Shown piece by piece: positions 1-8,169 of a DNA stretch of 64,000 bases. Position 1 is the stretch's first letter; every line of letters begins with the position of its first letter. Made by a program: the position numbers and the translations under genes. Source of the stretch: CAXBGS01 sp963975425 (GTDB lineage: Bacteria; Planctomycetota; Planctomycetia; Pirellulales; Pirellulaceae); the NCBI GenBank assembly GCA_963975425.1, contig CAXBGS010000005.1, positions 434,001-498,000 on the forward strand, given 5' to 3'. Under the pieces are notes generated by a model that saw nothing but the letters and a program-made list of their open reading frames with translations, did no database searches and was not told the DNA's origin.

Positions 1-492
<492 letters not shown>

Positions 493-739
493 GTCGGCCG
501 CGAGAAGTTCAACGGTGTAATGGACGCGGTCGATGCGAATCGAACGCGCATCCGATGCGTCACCGCTGCCATCTCGTATGGACGAGCCTTGTTGCAGACG
601 CGAGACGCGTTGCAAACATGAGTCGACGTTTGGTGCGGCACGGGATCATTACCTATTCAAGCCAAGCCCGGATGGCTTGATGAGGATACATCGCGGCTCA
701 CGCCGAGGATGCTTTGCGCATGATTGGCCAAGCCCCTGA

Positions 740-787
740 GTTGCTTGAAATTCGCGTTGCTCGGAATTCGCGTTGCTTGGAATTCGA
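740..787. repeat. Tandem array, 16 bp x 3, in a convergent gap
   Basis: Three consecutive 16-bp units of the form GTTGCTTGGAATTCGC lie at 740-755, 756-771 and 772-787, with one to three differences between copies. The array sits in the 321-base gap (493-813) between two convergent genes, 27 bases past the stop of the minus-strand surface protein. Nothing else is recognisable in the gap, and short ORFs there look like chance. Confidence 0.85.
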
Positions 788-813
788 GACCAAGTGGATC
801 AACGACGCCGTTC

Positions 814-2406
814 CTAATACCCGAAGCCGGCGCGGAACATGATTGCGTCGTCCGGTTTGATGTCGTCCATCGGGCTCTTGTCATATTTGACTTCTCGGTC
901 AAACACATAGCCGATCTCCGCGAACGCAGTGCGGCGGCCCACGCGGATCAAATCGCTGCGGCCCCATTCCCATCCAGCCATCACGCGTAAGTCGTTGATA
1001 TCGACACTGTCCGATGCACCGCTATCGCGTTTGATCGTCCAAGACCCACCACCGTAATCGCCGGCCAGATACCACCAGACATCATGAGTACCGATCGTTC
1101 GCCAATACCGCGCGAACTTAGGTTGCGGAAAAAAGATGTCAAAGCGAGTTTGTGGATTCGGCTGCCACAGCAATCCTGCCGCAGGCAACAGTTTCCAGTT
1201 ATTTCTATCCAAGTAGTAAACGCCAACCTTGAGGGTCGATGCCGGCGTCAGACGAAACGATGCCAAGCCTTTTCCTAACACGCGAATGCTTTCATCGCGA
1301 AACGTGTCGAAAGCCGTGAACGCACCGACACGCACGCCAAGTTCAACACCGAACATACGGTTCGGGTCGGTTTGCCAGCCAAAGTCAAGGAAGCCACTGT
1401 AGGCATTCGGTGGCAAGTCGGCCCCCGAGACACTCTGAGGCCCGTCCCAAAGGTGCAGCGAGAACGATGGCACCACATACAGCGGTTGATTGGAATACAT
1501 GAAATTAGGAAACGCAAAGGCGAACGACACATCCGTGTCATTGATCGCCAAATCCGTGCTGTCGTTACCAGCACCCAGATAAGCGTGACGGACGCGCGGG
1601 CCTTGCAAGAATCGATAGGCGCTGAAACTGGAATTGGCATCGCCAGAAAACCCACCGCCAAACAATCCGCCGGGAAACAACGTCGACGGGCTGCCCGATG
1701 GATAGATTGTCGACGGAAATGCGGGGCTGCCGAATCCGCCGGGTGCCGCATAGGTATTTGGTACCGGTGAACCATAGACCGGTGCGGATCCTGTGATCGG
1801 TGCACCAGAGATCGGTGCATTCAACATCGGCGCATTGAGCCCCGAAGACATTGGCGCCGACGCCGGACGCGAAAACAATCCACCGAATAACCCACCGCCC
1901 TGGCCATAGGCTCCCGTCCCATAGGCACTCGGTGCGCCGAAACCACCCGGCGTCCCAAGCGATCCGGCCACCGTCGGTGGTGCCGTCGGTGCGATCGTGC
2001 CCGGTGGCATCGCCGGCTGATAATATCCCGGCGTCTGACCGGTCGAATAAGGATCGAACAGTGAACCACCCGAAGTCGCGCTGGACGCCCCGTAACTCGG
2101 TGCGCTCAAGCTCGGTGCGATTTGGCCAATGTTGCCTCCACCCAGCGATGGCGGAGCCGAGTATCCGCCCCCGTACGATCGCGGTGCAATCGGCGCGAGG
2201 TTTGTCTGGGGAATATCGACCGGCGATTGTCCTGGCGGAATCATGACTGCCGATCCGCTGCCCTGTGCCGACACGGTTGGTTGCGCGCCGAAACCAACGC
2301 TGACAATCACGGCAATGGCTAAACACCAACGCGAGAGACGAAGCCACGGCACTTCAGCGAGGCTGTGCCGGCGAAGACGGATCGAATGCTGCAGCAGCAG
2401 TGGCAT
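814..2406 (-). CDS. Exported Gly/Pro/Ser-rich surface protein with C-terminal beta-rich domain
   Basis: The ATG at 2406 gives a basic n-region and a hydrophobic stretch (LAIAVIVSVGFG) ending in an Ala-Gln cleavage-like site, so the protein is probably exported. An in-frame TTG at 2478 would add 24 residues and is less likely. Residues of roughly 40-250 are low-complexity, rich in Gly, Pro, Ala, Ser and Tyr with imperfect repeats. The C-terminal half alternates aromatic and charged residues, resembles the outer-membrane beta-structured domains of planctomycete hypothetical proteins, and ends in an aromatic residue (FGY), as many outer-membrane barrels do. No enzyme motif is seen. It is transcribed away from the HTH-EIIA gene, and a tandem repeat lies in the shared promoter region. 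Confidence 0.75.
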   Translation of the reverse strand: MPLLLQHSIRLRRHSLAEVPWLRLSRWCLAIAVIVSVGFGAQPTVSAQGSGSAVMIPPGQSPVDIPQTNLAPIAPRSYGGGYSAPPSLGGGNIGQIAPSLSAPSYGASSATSGGSLFDPYSTGQTPGYYQPAMPPGTIAPTAPPTVAGSLGTPGGFGAPSAYGTGAYGQGGGLFGGLFSRPASAPMSSGLNAPMLNAPISGAPITGSAPVYGSPVPNTYAAPGGFGSPAFPSTIYPSGSPSTLFPGGLFGGGFSGDANSSFSAYRFLQGPRVRHAYLGAGNDSTDLAINDTDVSFAFAFPNFMYSNQPLYVVPSFSLHLWDGPQSVSGADLPPNAYSGFLDFGWQTDPNRMFGVELGVRVGAFTAFDTFRDESIRVLGKGLASFRLTPASTLKVGVYYLDRNNWKLLPAAGLLWQPNPQTRFDIFFPQPKFARYWRTIGTHDVWWYLAGDYGGGSWTIKRDSGASDSVDINDLRVMAGWEWGRSDLIRVGRRTAFAEIGYVFDREVKYDKSPMDDIKPDDAIMFRAGFGY

Positions 2407-2551
2407 CGCATCACTCAAGGAAGGAAGCTCGTGACGAAGATATTTTTCGTCCGACACATTTTTTCGAAATAGACTCAAGTCTCGGGATTACTCATCCGAG
2501 CACGATCCGGTCAAGGTGAGTCGTCTGACAAAGTTTTGCTGCGATTGATTT

Positions 2552-2632
2552 GCCGCCTAATGCTGTGATCGCCTGGCCGCCTAATTGCTGTGATTGCCTG
2601 GCCGCCTAATGCTGTGATCGCCTGGCCGCCTG
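2552..2632. repeat. Tandem array, 24-25 bp x 3.3, in a divergent promoter region
   Basis: Units at 2552-2575, 2576-2600 and 2601-2624, then a partial fourth copy, all start with GCCGCCTAAT and end with GCCTG. The second copy carries an extra T and one T-for-C change. The array lies between the divergently transcribed surface-protein gene (from 2406 or 2478) and the HTH-EIIA gene (from 2718), so it falls in promoter or leader DNA. Confidence 0.85.
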
Positions 2633-2717
2633 AATTTAGCCCCATGCGAGATCGATCGCCGGTTTCGTACAATTCGCCCGATCCACCCGCCAACCAACCC
2701 TTGATTGCAAAAGTTCG

Positions 2718-3425
2718 ATGGACGACTTAGACGTTGCCAAACTCGCCGAGTATCTGCACGTGACCCCCGATCAAGTGACTCGGATGGCGGTTCGCGGAAA
2801 CCTGCCTGGACGGAAGGTTGGGGGGCAGTGGCGATTTAGCGAAGCAGAAATTCACCATTGGCTCGAAGAACGCATCGGTGTCAGCGAGGGAGCCGAACTT
2901 GACCGCGTGCAGCGTGTGCTCGATCGGGCTGCCGGCGCCGTGGTCGACCGAAAAATTCATGAAATGTGCACGCTGGACACCACGGCGGTTCCGCTGAACG
3001 CTCGCACGCGCAGCAGTGTGATTCGGTCGATGTGCGACTTGGCCACGAAATCTGGCCTGATGTGGGACGCGGCTACAATGATCGAAGCGGTTCGAAACCG
3101 GGAACAGATGCATCCCACGGCGTTGGAATGCGGTGTTGCGCTGCTGCACCCGCGAAGACCTCAAACATCGATCCTTGCCGACTCGGTGATCGCCTTGGCC
3201 ATTTGCCCGGCCGCCATCCCATTTTCCGATCGAGGCCAACTGACGGACATCTTCTTTTTGATCTGCTCTTACGATGACGCAACTCATCTTCGTATCTTGG
3301 CAAAGCTGAGCCGGATGATTGCCGATAACGAACTGCTAGAGCAATTACGCCTCAGTACCACACCCGCCGAGGCGTGGCACTGGCTGAAAACGACCGAGCA
3401 GCAGATTGATGAATCGCTAGCTTAG
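2718..3425 (+). CDS. Excisionase-type HTH fused to PTS EIIA-Ntr-like domain
   Basis: Residues 1-50 form a MerR/excisionase-family winged HTH (KLAEYLHVTPDQVTRMAVRG, then GRKVGGQWRFSEAEIHHWL). Residues of about 85-230 match the PtsN/EIIA type-2 fold. His144 in the segment GVALLHPR aligns with the phosphorylated His of the EIIA-Ntr motif (usually IPHGR), and the following helix-strand pattern (LTDIFFLICSYDDATHLRILAKLSRMI) is typical. PtsN proteins respond to PEP-dependent phosphorylation; the DNA-binding module suggests a direct transcriptional output, which is inference. The next gene follows after 49 bases on the same strand. No EI, NPr or sugar permease gene lies in the window. Confidence 0.85.
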   Translation: MDDLDVAKLAEYLHVTPDQVTRMAVRGNLPGRKVGGQWRFSEAEIHHWLEERIGVSEGAELDRVQRVLDRAAGAVVDRKIHEMCTLDTTAVPLNARTRSSVIRSMCDLATKSGLMWDAATMIEAVRNREQMHPTALECGVALLHPRRPQTSILADSVIALAICPAAIPFSDRGQLTDIFFLICSYDDATHLRILAKLSRMIADNELLEQLRLSTTPAEAWHWLKTTEQQIDESLA

Positions 3426-3474
3426 AACCTTTCGCGACGGGCAACCTTCTCTTTGTTCAAGGACGAACATCGCA

Positions 3475-4416
3475 ATGTACCCTCTCAATCGCCTGGATTC
3501 CCCTCGTTCAAATTCTGAGGGCATCCGATCGGCCAATACTTCGCTGCCCCAAGCGACCGAGAATACCCAGGCATCCACGCCGGGCACGCTGTTGTGGGTT
3601 GGCGATCGTTTGTCACCGGAAGTGAGTGACATCTATCGTTACTGCGAGGCCTGCGCGCCGCAGCTGGCATTTCGTGGCGAAATGGAAGACGCGATCGCCC
3701 GGCCCGCCACCGATGTCACGCATCTGGTCATCAATCGCAGCGACCGCAACCCCTCGTTCGAATCACAGCTTGCTCGGATCGCATGTGCCTATCCCGCGGT
3801 CACCCTGATCGAGATGTTCGGGTCTGCCTGGGAAGGCCACGTGTATCATCGTGAGATCAGCATCAAGACTCAGCAGTTTTATTGGCACCGCTGGAACCAA
3901 GTCTTGCCGCCGTTATTGGGGCTGAGCGGATTTGATGTGCACGCCGACCGTATGACATTGCCGCACCGATCCGTGGCAATCATGGCGGCGAATTATTCGG
4001 ACGCCGAACCACTGATGGACTTGGCGACTTCTGCCGGTGCGGTTTCGGTCTGGTGCCGTAGTCCGCAATTGATGACCGCTCGTAATTGCAGTGTGATTTG
4101 GTGGGACGATTCGGTCGCTCGACCGGCATCCGAAAAAGAATGGCGACAGCGGATGAACGTCGTCGAGAAAAATTCTTGCGTCCGCCCGCAACATGTCTGG
4201 CTGGCCAACGCGCCGCGTGTTCATCAGTACTTGCGGGCTCGCAGCGCCGGCGTTGATGTTGTCTTTAGCAAACCGCATCGCATCGAACCGCTGATTTCGA
4301 CTTTGGTCGGCTACCGAACCGATCTCGGTGCACGGCCGCGCCCACTAACGATCAACGATTCCCAAGTGAACGTTGCCGCTGACACCGAGGCAACACGGAT
4401 TCGCGTCGCGGCGTGA
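3475..4416 (+). CDS. Protein with two degenerate receiver-like halves, function unknown
   Basis: No family is certain. After a polar N-terminus, two segments look like receiver folds. The first (about 38-125) begins LLWVGDRLS and contains THLVINR and VTLIEMFG strands. The second (about 165-295) begins SVAIMAANYSDAEP, contains SVIWWDD where the phospho-acceptor strand would be, and ends VVFSKPHRIEPLISTL, which matches the Lys-Pro signature of receivers. The acidic pocket is incomplete, so phosphorylation is doubtful. It follows the HTH-EIIA gene by 49 bases and is probably cotranscribed. The receiver assignment is my reading and needs a profile search. Confidence 0.7.
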   Translation: MYPLNRLDSPRSNSEGIRSANTSLPQATENTQASTPGTLLWVGDRLSPEVSDIYRYCEACAPQLAFRGEMEDAIARPATDVTHLVINRSDRNPSFESQLARIACAYPAVTLIEMFGSAWEGHVYHREISIKTQQFYWHRWNQVLPPLLGLSGFDVHADRMTLPHRSVAIMAANYSDAEPLMDLATSAGAVSVWCRSPQLMTARNCSVIWWDDSVARPASEKEWRQRMNVVEKNSCVRPQHVWLANAPRVHQYLRARSAGVDVVFSKPHRIEPLISTLVGYRTDLGARPRPLTINDSQVNVAADTEATRIRVAA

Positions 4417-4432
4417 TCCGGCGTTCGGCAAG

Positions 4433-4537
4433 CCTCCGCACGGCAAACATCCGCACGGTAAACATCCGCAGGATCAATATCCGCACGGTGAATATCCGCA
4501 GGATCAATATCCGCATGGCGGATATCCGCGCGGTAAA
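4433..4537. repeat. Tandem array, 15 bp x 7, in a convergent gap
   Basis: Seven 15-bp units of the form CATCCGCACGGTAAA run without a break from 4433 to 4537. Two variants (ending GGTAAA/GGTGAA or GGATCAA) partly alternate, which points to a 30-bp higher-order unit. The array begins 16 bases after the stop of the preceding gene and lies between convergent genes (4416 and 4658). Because 15 is a multiple of three, every frame reads as a pentapeptide repeat; I do not take these as genes. Confidence 0.9.
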
Positions 4538-4657
4538 CATCGCCATGAATCTGATATCGTCTGCGACTTCCGCCGGCCGCGATGCAGCGCCGCAATGCCT
4601 TGACACCAGAAACGCCGCCTCACTGCTGAGCCGAGGTTTCACGGCTGGGGTCCATCA

Positions 4658-6013
4658 CTAAGGACTCTCGTAACCCAACCCTGGGCCGCCCAGCCGTCCG
4701 GTCGGCAATGATCCGTTGCGGATTTCAAAAAAGTCCGCGTAGGAATCCATCCAACCCGCATTCCCTTGCGGGCAATACTGTCGCCCATTGCTTTCGACCG
4801 CAGCGACACCGGGGATATGTGCTGCCAGCGACGCGGAGTGTAACAGCGAGGCGCCAACGCACGTCAAGTCTTGGACACACAAGTAAAGGTTTTCACGTCG
4901 CGCGACCGCGCCCAGCAAAATGGCCTCGGCGTGTCCCTTGCAGGCTTTCAGGGCGATACCGCTGTAGCCTTGGCTGATGGCTGTTCTTAGAGACTTCAAA
5001 TCGATTAACGATTCGTCGATCACCACGGGCAGTCGACTGGCAACTTTGTGCATCGTGATCTCGGGATGACTATCCAAGTCGCGATGGGTGGGTTGCTCGA
5101 TGTACTGGATACACGTCATGGCTTGCGGCGATGTCTTTTCGAGCCGATCGAGCATCGACAACACATAAGCCTCGTCGTCACATCGCTCGTTGAAGTCCAG
5201 CGAAAACGACCAAGACGTCTGCCGCCCGGATTCGGTCTGCTGTGTCACATCGAAAATGTTTGCGACGCGACTGACGTCCCAATCCAAGTCGCTGCCGTCA
5301 AGCTTGATCTTCAGATGCGTCAGTCCGTCACGCTCGATCCATTGTCCCAGCGTTTCGGGGATGCCATCACCAACGGGTTGATCGACGTCTTGATCGGTCA
5401 GCGGATCCAGCGCACCGACCAAGTGATAAAGCGGCAGCTGCGCCGTTGGCGTTGGGCTGATCCACTGGTCTAGATACACTCCGCGGTACGACGGGTCGTC
5501 CAAATAATGAGCCATGTCGTTTGGCAGATGTTCCCGTGACAGTAACGCATACGCACTTTGCCCGGCCGCCTTGCCGTGTGCGTCAAACAACGCCGCTTCG
5601 ATCGGTGAAGCCGCCATCAACACGGCCAAGGGCGGGATGGGCTGGCTGAGGCCGTGTTGCTGCGCAATATCCTTTGCATCTTGCCAACGTGAATCGAGTC
5701 GCCGATGACAGAGGTCAAGCGGATGCCCGGTCCGCGCATCATCGAGCATCGATGCGGCGAGACGTCGGCTCAGGTCCAAGACCACTTCTAGTTTCTTTGC
5801 ATCATCGATCGATGAGTCCGGCCAAGCCCAGGCAACGCCCATCGTCATCGATCCGTGACCGCGAGCCTGTCCCAGTTCGCTTTCGGCATCACAGTCGGCC
5901 GAGAGCACCGTGACGTCACGCACCACCCGACCACCGAACTTCATGGGCGTGCGGTACTGGAACGTTTCGCAATGGAGGTTGAGATCGAAATTCAGCAGAT
6001 CAGATTTTGGCAT
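4658..6013 (-). CDS. Enolase-superfamily epimerase/dehydratase-like protein
   Basis: A 451-residue member of the mandelate racemase/muconate lactonising group. The KxK acid/base motif is at Lys235-Ile-Lys237. The metal-ligand series is Asp273 (SLDFNE), Glu306 (YIEQP) and Asp333-Glu334 (VIDES), and Lys356 lies on the opposite barrel face (GIALKACKG). These proteins use an enolate intermediate to epimerise or dehydrate carboxylates. The overall pattern resembles L-Ala-D/L-Glu epimerase relatives, but the substrate cannot be read from sequence. It stands alone between a tandem array and a response regulator; the ATG at 6013 follows no obvious ribosome-binding site. Confidence 0.85.
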   Translation of the reverse strand: MPKSDLLNFDLNLHCETFQYRTPMKFGGRVVRDVTVLSADCDAESELGQARGHGSMTMGVAWAWPDSSIDDAKKLEVVLDLSRRLAASMLDDARTGHPLDLCHRRLDSRWQDAKDIAQQHGLSQPIPPLAVLMAASPIEAALFDAHGKAAGQSAYALLSREHLPNDMAHYLDDPSYRGVYLDQWISPTPTAQLPLYHLVGALDPLTDQDVDQPVGDGIPETLGQWIERDGLTHLKIKLDGSDLDWDVSRVANIFDVTQQTESGRQTSWSFSLDFNERCDDEAYVLSMLDRLEKTSPQAMTCIQYIEQPTHRDLDSHPEITMHKVASRLPVVIDESLIDLKSLRTAISQGYSGIALKACKGHAEAILLGAVARRENLYLCVQDLTCVGASLLHSASLAAHIPGVAAVESNGRQYCPQGNAGWMDSYADFFEIRNGSLPTGRLGGPGLGYESP

Positions 6014-6094
6014 CGCAGGGTCAATCTTGGCGGGTTGTAAAGAGTATCGCGCGAGCCAGGCTGCTGCGCGGTTTTGATAGGTACGGATTCAAAA

Positions 6095-6155
6095 GCGTTG
6101 AACAGTCAAGAGCGTCGAACAGTGAACAGCATTGAACAGTCAATGGCGTTGAACA
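6095..6155. repeat. Tandem array, 17 bp x 3.6
   Basis: Units at 6095-6111, 6112-6128 and 6129-6145 plus a partial fourth copy share the core GCGTTGAACAGTCAA. A second, looser duplication of GTGATTGCAGTA lies at 6236-6265. Both sit in the 383-base gap 6014-6396, upstream of the enolase-like gene and downstream of the response regulator. Apart from these and the terminator next to 6351, nothing else is visible there. Confidence 0.85.
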
Positions 6156-6316
6156 AGAACGGTCACCCGGCGAGGGCTGCCTCGGATGCAACGAATACGA
6201 CATGTTTGTGAACGCAGCGCTCTTCGCCAATGCAGTGATTGCAGTATTTAGTGATTGCAGTAATTGCTGTGAACGCGGTCGTGTCGATGTGCGTGAATGT
6301 TGCCACACCGGGCGCA

Positions 6317-6351
6317 ATAAAAAAGCGTGCCCTGATTCACAAGGCACGCTT
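6317..6351 (-). terminator. Intrinsic terminator of the response regulator gene
   Basis: The arms AAGCGTGCC (6323-6331) and GGCACGCTT (6343-6351) pair perfectly over 9 bp with an 11-base loop. Read on the minus strand, the hairpin runs into a T-rich tract (complement of 6317-6324). It lies 45 bases past the stop of the minus-strand response regulator. Confidence 0.85.
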
Positions 6352-6396
6352 GAAAAGTTTATCACGTTCGTGGTCCCACAGGACCACCGTTACTGA

Positions 6397-7029
6397 TCAG
6401 ACCAAGTTCTTGCGAACGGCCCAGACCGCTGCTTGCGTTCGATCGGTAACGCCGACCTTTCGCAAGATGTGCTGAACGTGTTCTTTGACCGTTTCGTAAC
6501 TGATCCCAAGCATCTTGGCGATCTCTTTGTTGGTCAATCCCAGCGCCATTTGGCGGAGCACTTCGCTTTCGCGCTGCGTCAAAGGAACTTCGATATCTTG
6601 GCTCAGCCGCGGTGTCGCCAAAGCGCCCGTCACTCGCCGCAACTCTTCGCGGGTCCAAGCAGACTCGCCTGAAATTGCAATTTGAAGGGCTTCGAGCAAC
6701 CGCTCTCGTGGCGCCGACTTCAACACATAACCAGCAGCCCCCAGCGCAACAGCGCGAGCGATGTAGGTCGGGTTGTCGTAAGCCGAGAAGAGGACGATGG
6801 GAAGATCGGCATGATCCAGCTTCAATCGGCCAAGTGTGTTCAGGCCGTCACCGCCTTGCATGCGAATGTCCATCAGCACCACGTCGGGTACCGACTTCTC
6901 CACCGCTGCGATTGCTTCAGCGGCATTGGTCGCTTCGGCAGCGACCTCAATGTCGGTCGATTCGAGCATCAGGCGAAGCCCCACCCTGATGATCTCGTGA
7001 TCGTCGACGATCAGTAATTTCTTGCTCAT
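6397..7029 (-). CDS. NarL/FixJ-family response regulator
   Basis: A two-domain transcription regulator of 210 residues. The receiver (about 4-120) has the acidic pair Asp9-Asp10, the phospho-acceptor Asp54 in VLMDIRM, a Ser in the LFSAYD strand and Lys107 in GYVLKSAP. The C-terminal LuxR-type HTH (about 148-208) reads LTQRESEVLRQMALGLTNKE, followed by the helix YETVKEHVQHILRK. All phosphorylation residues are present, so a partner histidine kinase is expected, but none lies in the window. The gene has its own terminator and a long upstream region with two palindromes, which suggests a single-gene unit. The target genes are not evident. Confidence 0.95.
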   Translation of the reverse strand: MSKKLLIVDDHEIIRVGLRLMLESTDIEVAAEATNAAEAIAAVEKSVPDVVLMDIRMQGGDGLNTLGRLKLDHADLPIVLFSAYDNPTYIARAVALGAAGYVLKSAPRERLLEALQIAISGESAWTREELRRVTGALATPRLSQDIEVPLTQRESEVLRQMALGLTNKEIAKMLGISYETVKEHVQHILRKVGVTDRTQAAVWAVRKNLV

Positions 7030-7218
7030 TTGTTCTCCAACGAATCTGTTCTAGAAACGGTCGCTCGATTTCCTACTCGATCAACCCCTTTGCCCTACCC
7101 CTAGTTTGCAAATGCCATCAAATGCATATGCTGCCACGAGTCCTTCAAAGCCCATCAAATCCGTTCGGAGTTAGCTCCCACTAGATAGGATGGCGTGACA
7201 CGCCCCCGAACCCCGCAT

Positions 7219-7243
7219 CATTTTCTCTTTTTCTGAGAAAATG
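7219..7243. promoter_or_regulatory. Inverted repeat in a long divergent spacer
   Basis: Perfect 9-bp arms CATTTTCTC (7219-7227) and GAGAAAATG (7235-7243) flank the 7-base loop TTTTTCT. The 516-base spacer 7030-7545 separates the response regulator (minus) from the Pro/Val-rich protein (plus) and has no gene. Without a T-tract after either arm it looks more like an operator or RNA hairpin than a terminator. Confidence 0.5.
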
Positions 7244-7286
7244 TCTACCCCTGCGAGTACTTACCGGTCATGAGAGGTACCAAAGG

Positions 7287-7306
7287 GGATGGGCATTTGC
7301 CAATCC
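7287..7306. promoter_or_regulatory. Near-perfect palindrome, candidate operator
   Basis: GGATGGGCA (7287-7295) and TGCCAATCC (7298-7306) are inverted copies with one mismatch, separated by two bases. The site lies in the same divergent spacer as the 7219 inverted repeat and has the geometry of a dimeric repressor site. No regulator can be named. Confidence 0.35.
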
Positions 7307-7545
7307 TTCCTCAATGCGGTACGAGTCCCCCAATTCGCGGTCCCTCTATGGTCCATGGTAGCTTAATGTCAAACAAGTGAAATCCTGTCGCAGCCTCTGA
7401 ATGCTCCTTGCCAGGGTCCGATTGCGACGTCAGTATTAAAAAGTCGCCCTTTTCGCGAGGGTTTCTGAGCTAGTTCCGGCTCATTTACGGGTTTCCGTAA
7501 TCCGTGCCGCGACTATCTTTTCACAAGATCCAAAGGATGAAAACG

Positions 7546-7911
7546 ATGCTGATCAAGCCGCTCCACCTCGCGCAGGCGATGGTTTTTGCCGCATTTTGCA
7601 TAATCGGCTCCCAATCGAGCATGGCCCAGGGCTACTACAGCTATTCGGTCGGAATTGCCCCTGTACCGGTCGCAGTGATCCCAGCACCACCGGTTGCCGC
7701 CTATCGGGTCCCCGTGGCGGTTCCCCAGCCCTATGTTGCCGCACACGTTCCGGCCCCCTATGTGGCCGTGCCTGCCGTGCGATATTCCGTGGCCCGAGTC
7801 CCCGTGGCTCCCCCGGTGGCCTATTACGCACCTCGACGCGTGGTCGTGCGGCCGAAAGTCTACGTGCCGTTCCAGCCAGTTCGCAACGCCGTTCGCGCCG
7901 TCACGCCCTAG
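7546..7911 (+). CDS. Small exported Pro/Val-rich protein
   Basis: A signal peptide (HLAQAMVFAAFCIIGSQSS, then MAQG) precedes a mature chain built almost only of Pro, Val, Ala, Tyr and Arg, with repeated PVAV, PAPPVAAY and VPAPYVAVP segments and a basic C-terminus. I chose ATG 7546 because AAGGA ends 8 bases upstream; ATG 7537 and GTG 7504 are in the same frame. Planctomycete cell envelopes are known to contain Pro- and Cys-rich protein, so a structural envelope role is plausible but inferred. It stands alone, with a 516-base spacer upstream. Confidence 0.7.
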   Translation: MLIKPLHLAQAMVFAAFCIIGSQSSMAQGYYSYSVGIAPVPVAVIPAPPVAAYRVPVAVPQPYVAAHVPAPYVAVPAVRYSVARVPVAPPVAYYAPRRVVVRPKVYVPFQPVRNAVRAVTP

Positions 7912-8140
7912 TCACGCGGTGCCGAAATCAGGTGACGCGGCCATCAAATAGGAATTAAACGGGTCCGCCGCGCAACGGAAAACGCTTGCCACCGCGAGCG
8001 AGAAAACGACCTGCGAATCGTCGCGATCGGTCATTTGCAAGATTTTTCTCGCCGCGAACCCTGCTCGCGTCCGGAACACTATCGTTGCTAACGCGGCGGT
8101 CGATGCCAAAGGACGGCACGGGTGGTCACTTCCCAACGAT

Positions 8141-8161
8141 CCGGCACCGACATCGTGCCGG
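8141..8161. terminator. Hairpin between convergent genes
   Basis: CCGGCAC (8141-8147) pairs with GTGCCGG (8155-8161) around a 7-base loop, eight bases before the stop of the minus-strand isomerase-like gene. No T-run follows, so termination activity is only suggested by position between the convergent genes ending at 7911 and 8170. The rest of 7912-8169 shows nothing recognisable. Confidence 0.4.
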
Positions 8162-8169
8162 GCACCGAA

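Noticed and set aside
4311..4661. Pentapeptide-repeat-like ORFs on both strands over the 15-bp array
   Set aside because: A 15-bp tandem repeat gives pentapeptide periodicity in any frame. The ORFs overlap the end of a real gene and have no supported start.
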